64,000 bases of DNA. Source: Zygaena filipendulae (taxonomy: Eukaryota > Arthropoda > Insecta > Lepidoptera > Zygaenidae). The stretch spans positions 62,001-126,000 of the forward strand of contig CAJRBF020000001.1 of assembly GCA_907165275.2 (NCBI GenBank), given 5' to 3'. This document shows, piece after piece, positions 53,299-61,787 of this stretch (positions within the stretch are counted from its first letter, which is position 1; each line of letters starts with the position of its first letter). A program made the translations under genes and the position numbers. The notes beneath the pieces were generated by a model, which was not told the DNA's origin, did no database searches, and was given only the letters and a program-made list of their open reading frames with translations.

Positions 53299-53985
53299 AT
53301 GAAGTTTGTTAAACAGTCACAATCGTTAAATATTGATAATGTTTTTGTCGAAGTAAAAAATACCATGACACGTCATGGAAGGCTTCTACCTAGCACTGTA
53401 CGATGCATCATTTGTGGACCGTCGAGCTGTGGGAAAACAAATTTGATGATTGGACTACTTTTGCACGAAAACGGGTTACATTATCGAAATGTGTATGTTT
53501 ATTCTAAAACATTACAACAACCAAAATATGTGTTTTTAGAAAAGGTTTTGGAACGAGTTCCAAATGTTTTATTTGAAAAGTATCGTGATAAAGATGAAGT
53601 TTTAAGTCTACAAGATGCTAAACCCTACTCCGTGATTGTATTTGACGACGTTGCATGTGAAAATCAAAATAACATACGAGATTACTTTGCAATGGGCAGA
53701 CACAAATATATTGATTGTTTTTATCTCAACCAAACATATAGTAAAATCCCTAAACAGTTAGTGAGAGATAACGCGAATTTAATTATACTTTTTAAACAAG
53801 ATGAAACCAATATGAAACATGTTTATGATGAGCACGTTAATACAGACATGACGTGGGGTCAATTTCGCGAAATGTGTTCAAAGATTTGGATCAATCCTTA
53901 CAATTATTTGGTTATAAACAAGGATTGTACTAAAAATAATGGTTGCTATAGAAACAAATTAGACACTTTTGTGGTGTTCGACTAA
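53299..53985 (+). CDS. Genome-packaging ATPase of P2
   Basis: 228 codons, intact. Walker A GPSSCGKT near residue 48, Walker B SVIVFDDVACE near 118, and YLNQTYSKIPKQL as sensor-type motif. It belongs to the FtsK/HerA-type packaging ATPases of Polintons and adenovirus-like elements; predicted to pump DNA into capsids. Confidence 0.88.
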   Translation: MKFVKQSQSLNIDNVFVEVKNTMTRHGRLLPSTVRCIICGPSSCGKTNLMIGLLLHENGLHYRNVYVYSKTLQQPKYVFLEKVLERVPNVLFEKYRDKDEVLSLQDAKPYSVIVFDDVACENQNNIRDYFAMGRHKYIDCFYLNQTYSKIPKQLVRDNANLIILFKQDETNMKHVYDEHVNTDMTWGQFREMCSKIWINPYNYLVINKDCTKNNGCYRNKLDTFVVFD

Positions 53986-54080
53986 CAAAGAACATAAATA
54001 ATACCTTTAAATAGAGGAACGCATGTTTTAAACTTCATTCGTTATCGGATGCTAAATCATTAACGACTCGTCCGGTTATA

Positions 54081-54956
54081 ATGGAAAAATCATTAAAAAG
54101 ACGAATTGTTGATGCTGCAGAAGCAGTTAAGAAAAAGGTGCGAAAAATGAGAAATGTCGAAATTGAAAATAAACGTGCATTGGAAACCGTGTTCAAGCCG
54201 GTCACAGAACCTCTTGCTCAATTTACGAAAGCTAATGAAAAAGCAACAAAACAAAAGCTGATTGAAAAATCTGAAGGCAACACCAACCATAACACCGGTA
54301 CTGTTAAAGACACCAAGGATGAGAGCAGTGATAATTATTATACAGATAATTCAGAATCTGATTTAGACACAGACCCCTCAGTTTCATCCGTTATTGATAC
54401 AACTCTCGATGATAAAAATACCTCGTCATGGTCTGTGTCTTCAGAGGCGTTACATGATGTTGTATTTGGTGTTAGATCAGAAAAAGGAAAACTTATGTTA
54501 GGTTCATCTCCTATAACGATCGGTGATCGATTTATATCTGTAGCTGGACATAAGTACGCTACCACTCCTGGCTTAAAACAATTGTTGCTTAAAAAAGATA
54601 TCGATTTAAAATTAATTACGGATAGCGACATGAAAAATTACAAAACTATGTTAATGAACACAAACGCTCACCGTCGAGATTACGATTCAAAAAAACCCAT
54701 CAAAAGTAATAAAGGACAAAAATACGTACAAATCATTAGACCTCTGTTTAATATAAAACAAACGAAAGGAGAAGGCTTACCGTCAATGAAAAAAATACGA
54801 AAAGATGTCGACTTAGTATACTGGGACGATCCTAATGAATTGGTGGAACGATTAAAACTATTGATAGCATCACGAGAAGCTGGTAACACCGGACTTGACA
54901 ATGAAATCATTTCTATCATAGAAGAATTGCGTGAAAGTGGACTCATTAATGCCTAA
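54081..54956 (+). CDS. DUF8207-like protein of P2
   Basis: 291 codons. A basic N-terminal helix (RRIVDAAEAVKKKVRK), an acidic Ser/Asp-rich middle (residues 85-130), then a conserved block from SVAGHKYATTPGLKQLLL through NTNAHRRDYDSKKPIK, and a C-terminal DLVYWDDPNELVERLKLL helix. I recognise the block as DUF8207 from insect genomes. Function unknown; adjacency to ATPase and integrase suggests a virion or replication role. Confidence 0.7.
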   Translation: MEKSLKRRIVDAAEAVKKKVRKMRNVEIENKRALETVFKPVTEPLAQFTKANEKATKQKLIEKSEGNTNHNTGTVKDTKDESSDNYYTDNSESDLDTDPSVSSVIDTTLDDKNTSSWSVSSEALHDVVFGVRSEKGKLMLGSSPITIGDRFISVAGHKYATTPGLKQLLLKKDIDLKLITDSDMKNYKTMLMNTNAHRRDYDSKKPIKSNKGQKYVQIIRPLFNIKQTKGEGLPSMKKIRKDVDLVYWDDPNELVERLKLLIASREAGNTGLDNEIISIIEELRESGLINA

Positions 54957-55036
54957 ATAAAATAAATATGTGCATTACTAACGATTAGTTTCATTTTATA
55001 TTTAGCCTCCCTAAGTAGCAGGTCCTACCTTAAAAT

Positions 55037-55582
55037 ATGAGTATAGACAAATTTGGTCATCATATTCATAAAAGAATACGTTTGTCAGAGTTTACATTTA
55101 ATGACAAGGTGTTAATGAAATCTGAAAATGGTGATTATGATCTAAAAACAGCTAGACTAAGAGGCATCAAATTTCCTATAGAAGCATACGATGCGGTTAA
55201 TAAAGAGTATGTCGATCAATTACATGATATGATTATAAAAGAATTCAATAACCTTGTTGAAAATATGCGTTCACAAATTATAATTGACATTACAAATACC
55301 GTTACATCTACTTTAAAAGCATACAATGCTTTGTTGAGATCTCATAATGGAGATTATGATTTACAAACAGCTAGACTGAGAGGCATCAAACATCCAGTAG
55401 AAGCAGATGATGCTGTTAACAAGGAGTATGTAGACCAACTAAACACCAAGATGTTTAAAGAATTCAATGGCCTTATTGACAGCTTACGTTCTCAAATTGA
55501 TGAGTCTACTTTAAAAGCAACGTCTTTAGGGTTAGTAAATCAGTTGGAAGAGAAACTTAACAAGAACGGGGTGGACAACTAG
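55037..55582 (+). CDS. Fibre-like protein with collar repeats, P2
   Basis: 181 codons. Two repeats (about 31-62 and 99-134) of NGDYDL-TARLRGIK-P-EA-DAVNKEYVDQL, each followed by an EFN-L---LRSQI helix. The DAVNKEYVD motif is the hallmark of phage tail-fibre collar repeats. The gene lies between DUF8207 and integrase and is intact in both Polintons. Spike or fibre function is inference. Confidence 0.6.
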   Translation: MSIDKFGHHIHKRIRLSEFTFNDKVLMKSENGDYDLKTARLRGIKFPIEAYDAVNKEYVDQLHDMIIKEFNNLVENMRSQIIIDITNTVTSTLKAYNALLRSHNGDYDLQTARLRGIKHPVEADDAVNKEYVDQLNTKMFKEFNGLIDSLRSQIDESTLKATSLGLVNQLEEKLNKNGVDN

Positions 55583-55601
55583 ATTTAAAGTGCATTACAA
55601 A

Positions 55602-56537
55602 ATGACAAAACAGGAAGTAGTCAATGAAATCCACAAAGCCGCTCGAAAAAACTTTACAAGACGTCCTGTTTTTCTTAAGGGAATCGATGATTTGTGGCAA
55701 GCCGATTTGATAGATATGCAATCTCTTCGAAAATATAACAACAACAATAAATATATCCTTATAGTAATAGATTGCTTTACAAAGTATGCCTGGGCTGAAC
55801 CGTTGAAATCAAAGAAAAAACTTGATGTAACTCAAGCTTTTAAACATATTTTAATCCGAAGCCAAAGAAGGCCGTACAATTTGCAAACCGATATGGGGAA
55901 CGAGTTCTACAACGATTCGTTTCAAAAGCTTATGAAGACGAATAAAATTACCCATTATTCGACGTTTTCTATAAAAAAAGCTTCAATTGTTGAACGTCTT
56001 ATCAAAACTATAAAGCAAAGACTGTTCAAACACTTTAGTCTGATTGGGAGTTATAAATGGTCTGACAAAACTTTGAATAATATTATGCAGTCTTATAACA
56101 CTACTAAACATCGCACCACTGGTTTTAAGCCTGCAGAAATTAATAAAAATATAGAACCAGACGTAAAAAGAAATATTAATAAATTGCACTCTTTTCCATC
56201 TGTACCACAAAAATCTAAATTTAAGGCTGGGGATTGCGTTCGTATTAGTAAATACAAAAATTGTTTTGAAAAGGGATATACTCCGAATTGGTCTACAGAA
56301 TTATTTACTGTAAAGAAAGTAAATAATACCATTCCACAAACGTACCACATTGAAGATCAACGTAAGCAGCCTATTTTAGGAAGTTTTTATGAACAAGAAC
56401 TGCAGAAGACTAACTATCCTAATGTGTATTTAATAGAAAAAGTGTTGAAAAAGAAAGGGAGTAAGATATTCGTTAAATGGTTAGGGTTACCTCCTGATGA
56501 AAACAGCTGGATTGATAAATCCACATTGTTAAGTTAA
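55602..56537 (+). CDS. Retrovirus-type integrase with chromodomain, P2
   Basis: 311 codons from the first ATG (MTKQEVVNEIH). DDE triad: DLWQADLIDM, LQTDMGNEFYND, IVERLIKTIK. Then GDCVRISKYKN (SH3-like) and a C-terminal chromodomain (YLIEKVLKKKGSKIFVKWL, ENSWID). Intact. Chromodomains on integrases are thought to steer insertion to methylated-histone chromatin. Confidence 0.9.
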   Translation: MTKQEVVNEIHKAARKNFTRRPVFLKGIDDLWQADLIDMQSLRKYNNNNKYILIVIDCFTKYAWAEPLKSKKKLDVTQAFKHILIRSQRRPYNLQTDMGNEFYNDSFQKLMKTNKITHYSTFSIKKASIVERLIKTIKQRLFKHFSLIGSYKWSDKTLNNIMQSYNTTKHRTTGFKPAEINKNIEPDVKRNINKLHSFPSVPQKSKFKAGDCVRISKYKNCFEKGYTPNWSTELFTVKKVNNTIPQTYHIEDQRKQPILGSFYEQELQKTNYPNVYLIEKVLKKKGSKIFVKWLGLPPDENSWIDKSTLLS

Positions 56538-56590
56538 GAAGATATAAAACTATAAACAGTATCGTTACTTTAGTCATTTTAATACGAGTC

Positions 56591-57319
56591 ATGCATGGTG
56601 GTGGACTCGTTAACAATTTAATAAATAACTTACCTTTTGAGATTCATATACCTGGGTATAATTACTGTGGACCAGGAACAAAACTTCAGAAACGTTTACA
56701 AAGAGGTGATCGCGGGGTTAACAAGTTGGACGAAGCCTGCATGCACCACGATATCGCCTACGCCAATAACACAGATTTACCTAATCGTCACAAAGCGGAT
56801 TTACAATTGTTAGACATGGCTAAAAAGAGGTTAGAAGCAAAGGATGCAGGGAAAGGTGAAAAATTGGTCTCATGGCTGGTTAGTAAAGCGATGAAAGCTA
56901 AAGTAAAATCGGGTTGGGGAGTTAAATCATTCAAACATTTTGTCACGAAAATTCGTTCACATGTTAAAAAGCTAAAACCAAAAAACCGTAAAACGCTGAT
57001 AAACCTGTCTTATGCAGCTGCTAAAAGAATGATTCCTCTAGCTCGTCAAATCAAATTACCTCGAGTGATACCAATACCAAAAACCGGAGGAATATTACCA
57101 CTTATCCCAATATTTGCGGGTTTATCAGCTCTAGGCGCTCTGGCGGGAGGAGCGTCTGGAATTGCAAAAACTGTGAATGATTATAAATCTGCTCAAAAGA
57201 ATTTGCAGGAGACAGAGCGTCATAATAAAACCATGGAGGCTATAGCACTGGGAAAAGGCTTATACATAAAGCCTTACAAAAGTGGGAAAGGTTTATACAT
57301 AAAAGCTTCAAAAAACTAA
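56591..57319 (+). CDS. PLA2-like minor capsid protein, P2
   Basis: 242 codons. YNYCGPGTKLQ (Ca loop) and DEACMHHDIAYAN (catalytic His-Asp) give a parvovirus-VP1-type phospholipase A2 domain near residues 22-60. Lys-rich middle, Gly/Ala hydrophobic stretch LIPIFAGLSALGALAGG, Lys/Gly-rich end. In parvoviruses this domain opens the endosome during entry; here a minor capsid protein is inferred. Its last codons form the frameshift site that links it to the protease. Confidence 0.82.
   Translation: MHGGGLVNNLINNLPFEIHIPGYNYCGPGTKLQKRLQRGDRGVNKLDEACMHHDIAYANNTDLPNRHKADLQLLDMAKKRLEAKDAGKGEKLVSWLVSKAMKAKVKSGWGVKSFKHFVTKIRSHVKKLKPKNRKTLINLSYAAAKRMIPLARQIKLPRVIPIPKTGGILPLIPIFAGLSALGALAGGASGIAKTVNDYKSAQKNLQETERHNKTMEAIALGKGLYIKPYKSGKGLYIKASKN
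57310..57319 (+). promoter_or_regulatory. -1 frameshift heptamer A-AAA-AAC with adjacent TAA, P2
   Basis: In-phase with PLA2: TCA AAA AAC TAA. Slippage of one base at A AAA AAC gives CTA ACT ACG CTA and onward, which is exactly the open protease frame. No ATG precedes the conserved protease start. The stimulatory RNA structure, if any, could not be judged by eye. Confidence 0.8.
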
Positions 57320-57684
57320 CTACGCTACCTAATCGTGCTTTGACAAATGTAGACATTTTGAAGTACGCTGCAAATATTCCGCATTTCCGAGGTGTTTACA
57401 TGAAAGATGAATTACCCAGAAGTCCGAGGAAGATTGAATGTGGTATTGTTAACCTAGATGATTCGAAGAATGAGGGAACACATTGGGTAGCATATGCAAA
57501 ACGAAATAATTATTGTGAATACTTTGATAGTTATGGTGATTTGAAACCGCCATTTGAATTAGTGAAGTATTTAAAAAATATGAACATTTTTTATAATTAT
57601 ACAAGATACCAAAAATTTAACACTGTTAATTGTGGTCATTTATGTTTAAAATATTTATGGAAATTTTGGAATAAAAAAGTATAA
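57316..57684 (+). CDS. Adenovirus-type cysteine protease, P2, no ATG
   Basis: About 120 codons read in the -1 frame of PLA2. LPNRALTNVDILKYA, FRGVYMKDELP, ECGIVNLDDS, GTHWVAYAK (His), YFDSYGD (Asp) and NCGHLCLKYLW (Cys) are the C5/Ulp1-type protease pattern. No ATG exists in frame before the conserved region, in P1 either. Hence expression as a frameshift extension of PLA2 is the simplest reading. In Polintons the enzyme is thought to mature virion proteins. Confidence 0.85.
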   Translation, partial: LTTLPNRALTNVDILKYAANIPHFRGVYMKDELPRSPRKIECGIVNLDDSKNEGTHWVAYAKRNNYCEYFDSYGDLKPPFELVKYLKNMNIFYNYTRYQKFNTVNCGHLCLKYLWKFWNKKV

Positions 57685-57720
57685 AACATTAAATTTTGTT
57701 TTAGTCATGTCATTTGCAAA

Positions 57721-58478
57721 ATGTCTTTAACACTATCAATTACGGGAAACTCATCAATTTTAACTACTTATTACTCTCCCACCCTACAACTTAATGGAGA
57801 ATATGAGTGTGCTCTGTTATATTTATCTACATTTAATTCAATTCCAAATATTGACTATAGAAATAATAAATTTTACTATGGTACTAATGAAGTAATTACT
57901 CTACCGGAAGGAGCCTATGAATTGCAAGATATCAGTGACTATATAAAATCAGAAATAAAAGACGCAACATTTCAACTTCACTGTAATAACAACACATTAA
58001 AAATATCCATACACTGCACCAAAGATATTGATTTTACCAAGACAGATTCTCTAGGAAATTTGCTGGGCTATGGAAATAAGTTTCTGAAAGCAAATAAATG
58101 GCATGTTTCACATCTGCCAGTGAACATTTTGCCTACGACCGTGGTGAGAGTCGAATGTGATATAGTGAGTGGATCATATATAAACGGTGAACCAAGCCAT
58201 ATTGTTTACGAATTTGCACCTAACGTGCCGCCTGGATATAGAATCATCGAAGCCCCTAAAAACGCGATATATTTCCGAATCAATCAAAATTAATTTATAT
58301 TATATTTAATGTTGTGAAACTCCTTTGGTGCAATAAAGTATATTGTATTGTATTGTATTGTAATATCAACTGCATCCATATTAGATTTTTGGACATAAAT
58401 AATAACTTAGTCAATTTACGTGGTGAAGAAGTGCAACTTTTTTTGCATTTGAGAAACATTAGTAAAAATAATGATTGA
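57721..58478 (+). pseudogene. Minor capsid/penton-like (single jelly-roll candidate), P2, interrupted
   Basis: The first 190 codons match P1 closely. A 72-bp insertion at 58291 brings a stop; the remaining codons (FLDINNNLVNLRGEEVQLFLH) continue after it to a TGA at 58476-58478. That end overlaps the small basic ORF by 8 nt. Fold assignment is inference. Confidence 0.65.
58291..58362 (+). mobile_element. Truncated LINE tail, (TATTG)n-ending
   Basis: Insert absent from P1. It contains CTCCTTTGGTGCAATAAAGTA and ends in three to four TATTG units, typical of a short 3' end of a non-LTR retrotransposon. Confidence 0.65.
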
Positions 58479-58694
58479 TTACAATAAATACGTGCCTCGA
58501 AAATCAAAAACTATCAGTTCTGCGCGAGTAACCCTCAACAAAACATCTCCTTATAGGAAAAAAATAAGTTAATTCGAAAATCAAAAATCGTCAGTTCTGC
58601 GCGAGTAACCCTCAACAAAACATCTTGTAGGAAAAAAAATAAGTTAAATAAAGATAATAAAGCATTCCTTAAATTGATCGGATTATTAAAATGA
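58471..58694 (+). pseudogene. Small basic protein, P2, disrupted by duplication
   Basis: Starts MIDYNKYVPRKSKT as in P1, but a 77-bp tandem duplication brings in TAA at 58570-58572. The original last codons survive: GLLK then TGA at 58692-58694, overlapping the MCP ATG (58691) as ATGA. Lys/Arg-rich; possible DNA-binding core peptide. Confidence 0.6.
58497..58647. repeat. 77-bp tandem duplication in P2
   Basis: Units 58497-58573 and 58574-58647 both start TCGAAAATCAAAAA and contain GTTCTGCGCGAGTAACCC. They differ by a few bases and small indels. The second unit is absent from P1. Confidence 0.92.
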
Positions 58695-59905
58695 ATATCT
58701 TAGACGTTTTATCTGTTCCATCTTACGACAATTCCGTTGAAGGGATCGAATTCCATTCATATAAACCATATGTAACAAGTTTCAACAGGAATGATGAAAT
58801 ACGCATTCCGATCAACCAACAAGATTTGTACATATTGCCATCAGCGAGCACTTTATACTTGGAAGGACAAGTTGATGTTAAAAAACGAGATACTAAAGAG
58901 CAAGTAAACACTGTAAATTTTACAAATAATTCTCTTCTTTACCTATTTCAAGATATTCGGTATGAGTTAAACGGAGTTGAAATAGATAAAATAAAAAACG
59001 CAGGAATAAGTACTACAATGAAAGCGTTGGTTTCAATGAATGAGAGTGAATCTAAAATGTCAAGAGCCTGGGGCTGGGATATAGGCGGTATTACAAATAC
59101 TCACCGAGGCAGTTTCGCAGTTTCCATTCCCCTCAAAAATATACTTGGCTTCGCTGAAGATTATCAAAAAGTTGTGATCAATTGTCGGCACGAATTGATA
59201 TTGTTACGAAGCAACATAAATTTAAACGCTGTTAAACTTAACAACGATGAGGTTATTGAAGACGTAATTATAAATAAAATAATTTAGCGGGTACCACACG
59301 TACGAGTTTCAGATAGAGAAAAGATTAATCTTCTCAAGTATTTAGAAAAAGACCGACCACTCCAGATTGTATTTAGAAATTGGGATTTGTATGAATATCC
59401 AGCTTTACCTAAAACCACTAAACATACGTGGTCAATAAAAACTGCATCTCAAATAGAAAAACCACGATATGTAATTATTGGATTGCAAACGAACCGAAAG
59501 AACAATGCAAGTTCTGATATGGCGCAGTTCGATCATTGTAACCTAAGTAACGTCAAGGTGTACCTTAACTCAACTTACTTTCCATATGAAAATTTAAATA
59601 TAAACTTTGCAAATGACAGATTTGCTTTAATATACGAGCAATACGCAAGATTTCAACAGTCGTATTATGGAAGGCGAACAGAAGCTTTGCTAAGCCCTAA
59701 GCAATTCAAAGATTTAACGCCATTGTTCGTTATCGATTGCTCCAGACAAATTGACAATTTGAAGTCAGGGCCTGTTGTCGACGTACGCGTTGAACTCGAA
59801 GCAGATTCTGAGATACCTGATCAAACTTCAGCCTACTGTCTTATACTCAACGATTGCATTATCGAGTATAAACCACTCAGCAGCACGGTGAAAAAACTAT
59901 CATGA
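58691..59905 (+). pseudogene. Major capsid protein of P2 (double jelly-roll candidate), one in-frame stop
   Basis: The frame runs 404 codons with a single TAG at 59285-59287, where the pattern of the surrounding IIxRVPHVRVS suggests Trp. Conserved segments include YKPYVTSFNRNDEIRIPI, RAWGWDIGG, WSIKTASQIEKPRYVIIG, NINFANDRFALIYEQYARFQ. Length, position and partner genes match the Polinton MCP. The stop is a single substitution, so decay is recent; readthrough cannot be excluded because P1 lacks this part. Confidence 0.8.
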
Positions 59906-60402
59906 ATCCTGACATTATAATAGCCGATCTTCAAGGTTTTAAAGATGCGAATAATAAATTCATTGTTAAAGAAGTGGCAATTGCAACAAAATACCAAACA
60001 CAAACATTTTTAGTTAAACCACCATACTCCTATAATTTTTTAACATTCGAAGAAAAAAAACAAGTTCAGTGGTTGCAACGAAACAGAGGTATTTACTGGA
60101 ATGAAGGCTATATAGATTATAGAGAGTTTCAACGAGTCATCGCTCCTTATTTAGAACATAAAAAGGTCCTAGTAAAAGGAATCGAAAAAATCAAGTGGAT
60201 CAAAGAATTATGCACTAATTGCGAAGTTATAGATTTAAGCAAGAAACTTGAAGAAATAAGCTTTTCAAACTTTTCTACATTACATAAAGTGTACTGTACT
60301 GATTTATTCAACCATAACTGTGTTAATCATAAGAAATATTGTGCGTTAAAAAATGTAACTTGTTTAAAATTATGTTATTTAGAAAACTATTTTAGTAATT
60401 GA
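59902..60402 (+). CDS. Exonuclease-like (RNase H-fold candidate) protein, P2
   Basis: 166 codons; ATG overlaps the MCP stop as ATGA. IIIADLQGFKDANNKFIVKEVA looks like the first strand and hairpin of a DEDD exonuclease but with D-x-Q where D-x-E is expected. VKGIEKIKWIKELC and the terminal HNCVNHKKYCALKNV would correspond to later motifs. If correct, it lost its catalytic acids and may be structural. I would not call it an enzyme. Confidence 0.45.
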   Translation: MNPDIIIADLQGFKDANNKFIVKEVAIATKYQTQTFLVKPPYSYNFLTFEEKKQVQWLQRNRGIYWNEGYIDYREFQRVIAPYLEHKKVLVKGIEKIKWIKELCTNCEVIDLSKKLEEISFSNFSTLHKVYCTDLFNHNCVNHKKYCALKNVTCLKLCYLENYFSN

Positions 60403-60756
60403 AATCTATCACTTTTAATTTTTTCATTAAAAATAATTAATAATAACTTGGTTTTTTACTTAACCTTACCCTCGTATAGTATTATGAAAACACCGATTTT
60501 ATTAGCCCATTGTTTTATTACAAAAACATATATGAATATAAATATAGTCATCTTACATAAACAAATAACAAATTTTACACATAGCCGTTATACTGTCGTT
60601 GAAATTTTGTTAATTAATGCTTCAGTACCATCCAAAATATTATTTGTAGCACTTTCATCCTGAACTGGATATTGAGCCGTCACTAGCGTCATCGACTTGG
60701 ATTGCCAACATAGTTTGTCTTCCTCTACGTTATTTTCTTCATCTTACTTATTAATT
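60403..60756. other. Spacer with a decayed second copy of gene X 3' end
   Basis: About 60590-60700 on minus is a diverged repeat of 60790-60900 (ATTTTGTTAATTAATGC, CATCCAAAATAT, CTGGATATTGAGCC), so gene X was partially duplicated in tandem. The remainder is AT-rich and non-coding. Confidence 0.6.
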
Positions 60757-61206
60757 TTACATATATAAACATGCACTATAGCCGCATATTGTTTTTGAAA
60801 TTTTGTTAATTAATGCCTCAGCATCATCCAAAATATGATCTGTTGCACTTCCATCCTTAACAGGATATTGAGCCTTCACTAACACCAACGAATTTTCTGG
60901 ATTGCTTACGTCAGTAATGCTAAGTTTAATTAGCTTTGTTGTTTTCCTTAACGGCTCCCTGCTGGCTACGAATGTGGTGCCAAAGCTCCTCTTTTTAACA
61001 CACTGCTTGCTCAATGAACTGCATGCTCCATCTTCGTTCTTGTTAAACACCTCTTCAAAGGCGGCTTGTGTGGTTTGTGAAAGCAACGTTGGCTGCAGCT
61101 TTCTGGACTTTTTCCTTTTGCTGACTTCAGGAAATTCTTGACTAAACCCTTCTAGAGGATCTTGTGCGCATTGTTCATCACTAGGAGTAAACATGATCTG
61201 AAACAA
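60757..61206 (-). CDS. Gene X, unrecognised, linked to Polinton P2
   Basis: 149-codon frame with a basic cluster (SKRKKSRK) and a compact C-terminus (KLIKLSITDVSNPENSLVLV, DHILDDAEALINKI). At 61196 on minus a TTGATTGTTTCAG looks like a 3' splice site, and a donor-like GTAAGC occurs upstream at about 61272. A further 5' exon in phase is therefore possible, and the first ATG may not be the start. No family recognised. A fragment is at 48434-48755. Confidence 0.5.
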   Translation of the reverse strand: MFQIMFTPSDEQCAQDPLEGFSQEFPEVSKRKKSRKLQPTLLSQTTQAAFEEVFNKNEDGACSSLSKQCVKKRSFGTTFVASREPLRKTTKLIKLSITDVSNPENSLVLVKAQYPVKDGSATDHILDDAEALINKISKTICGYSACLYM

Positions 61207-61787
61207 TCAAAAAATTATAATCGGTCCACTTATCGGAATAATAGTAGGTACTTAACAAATAAAAAATGCATGCTTACAATTCCAAATCGATACGAAGCTG
61301 ATGACAGTACCTCGGTCGAGCGCGTCTCGGTAATGACTGTTCGAGGAGCTAAACAAAACTACAGTGCCTATGTGTTGAAGTTTCCAAGTTGGAACATGTC
61401 TAAACATGTTACTGTTTGTACAAGCACGGAGACTGATGATCATATTTCTATGTTGTAATGTTATATGTTATTATTGTGATTATAATGAAACATGTCGGTA
61501 CATGTTCAAACAGCAACATTGTATTTATATCAAAGTGAAAGTCAAATAAAACTCTTGGTTTTAATGTAATTTAAAATTTATTTATATTTCAGAAAACACT
61601 AAAATTAACTTACACTGTATTCATATTTACTTAATATTAATACATATCTATTACATAATATTGCTTACAATTTCGTATATAATTATAATAATCATTATCC
61701 GACGGATAATTAAAACAATCTTATTTCTACCTAATATTTTATAATACTCTATATTAATAGTTACATTCTATGAAATAGTGAAAAAAA
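61207..61787. other. Spacer between gene X and PolB of P2
   Basis: AT-rich. It may hold a 5' exon of gene X on minus (about 61272-61350); an alternative plus-strand 62-codon frame starting at 61268 has no recognisable content. Otherwise nothing seen. Confidence 0.45.

Noticed and set aside
61162..61458. Plus-strand 98-codon ORF between gene X and PolB
   Set aside because: It overlaps a better candidate, a minus-strand upstream exon of gene X with a donor-like GTAAGC and a matching acceptor. No homology was recognised for either, so neither is called as a gene.
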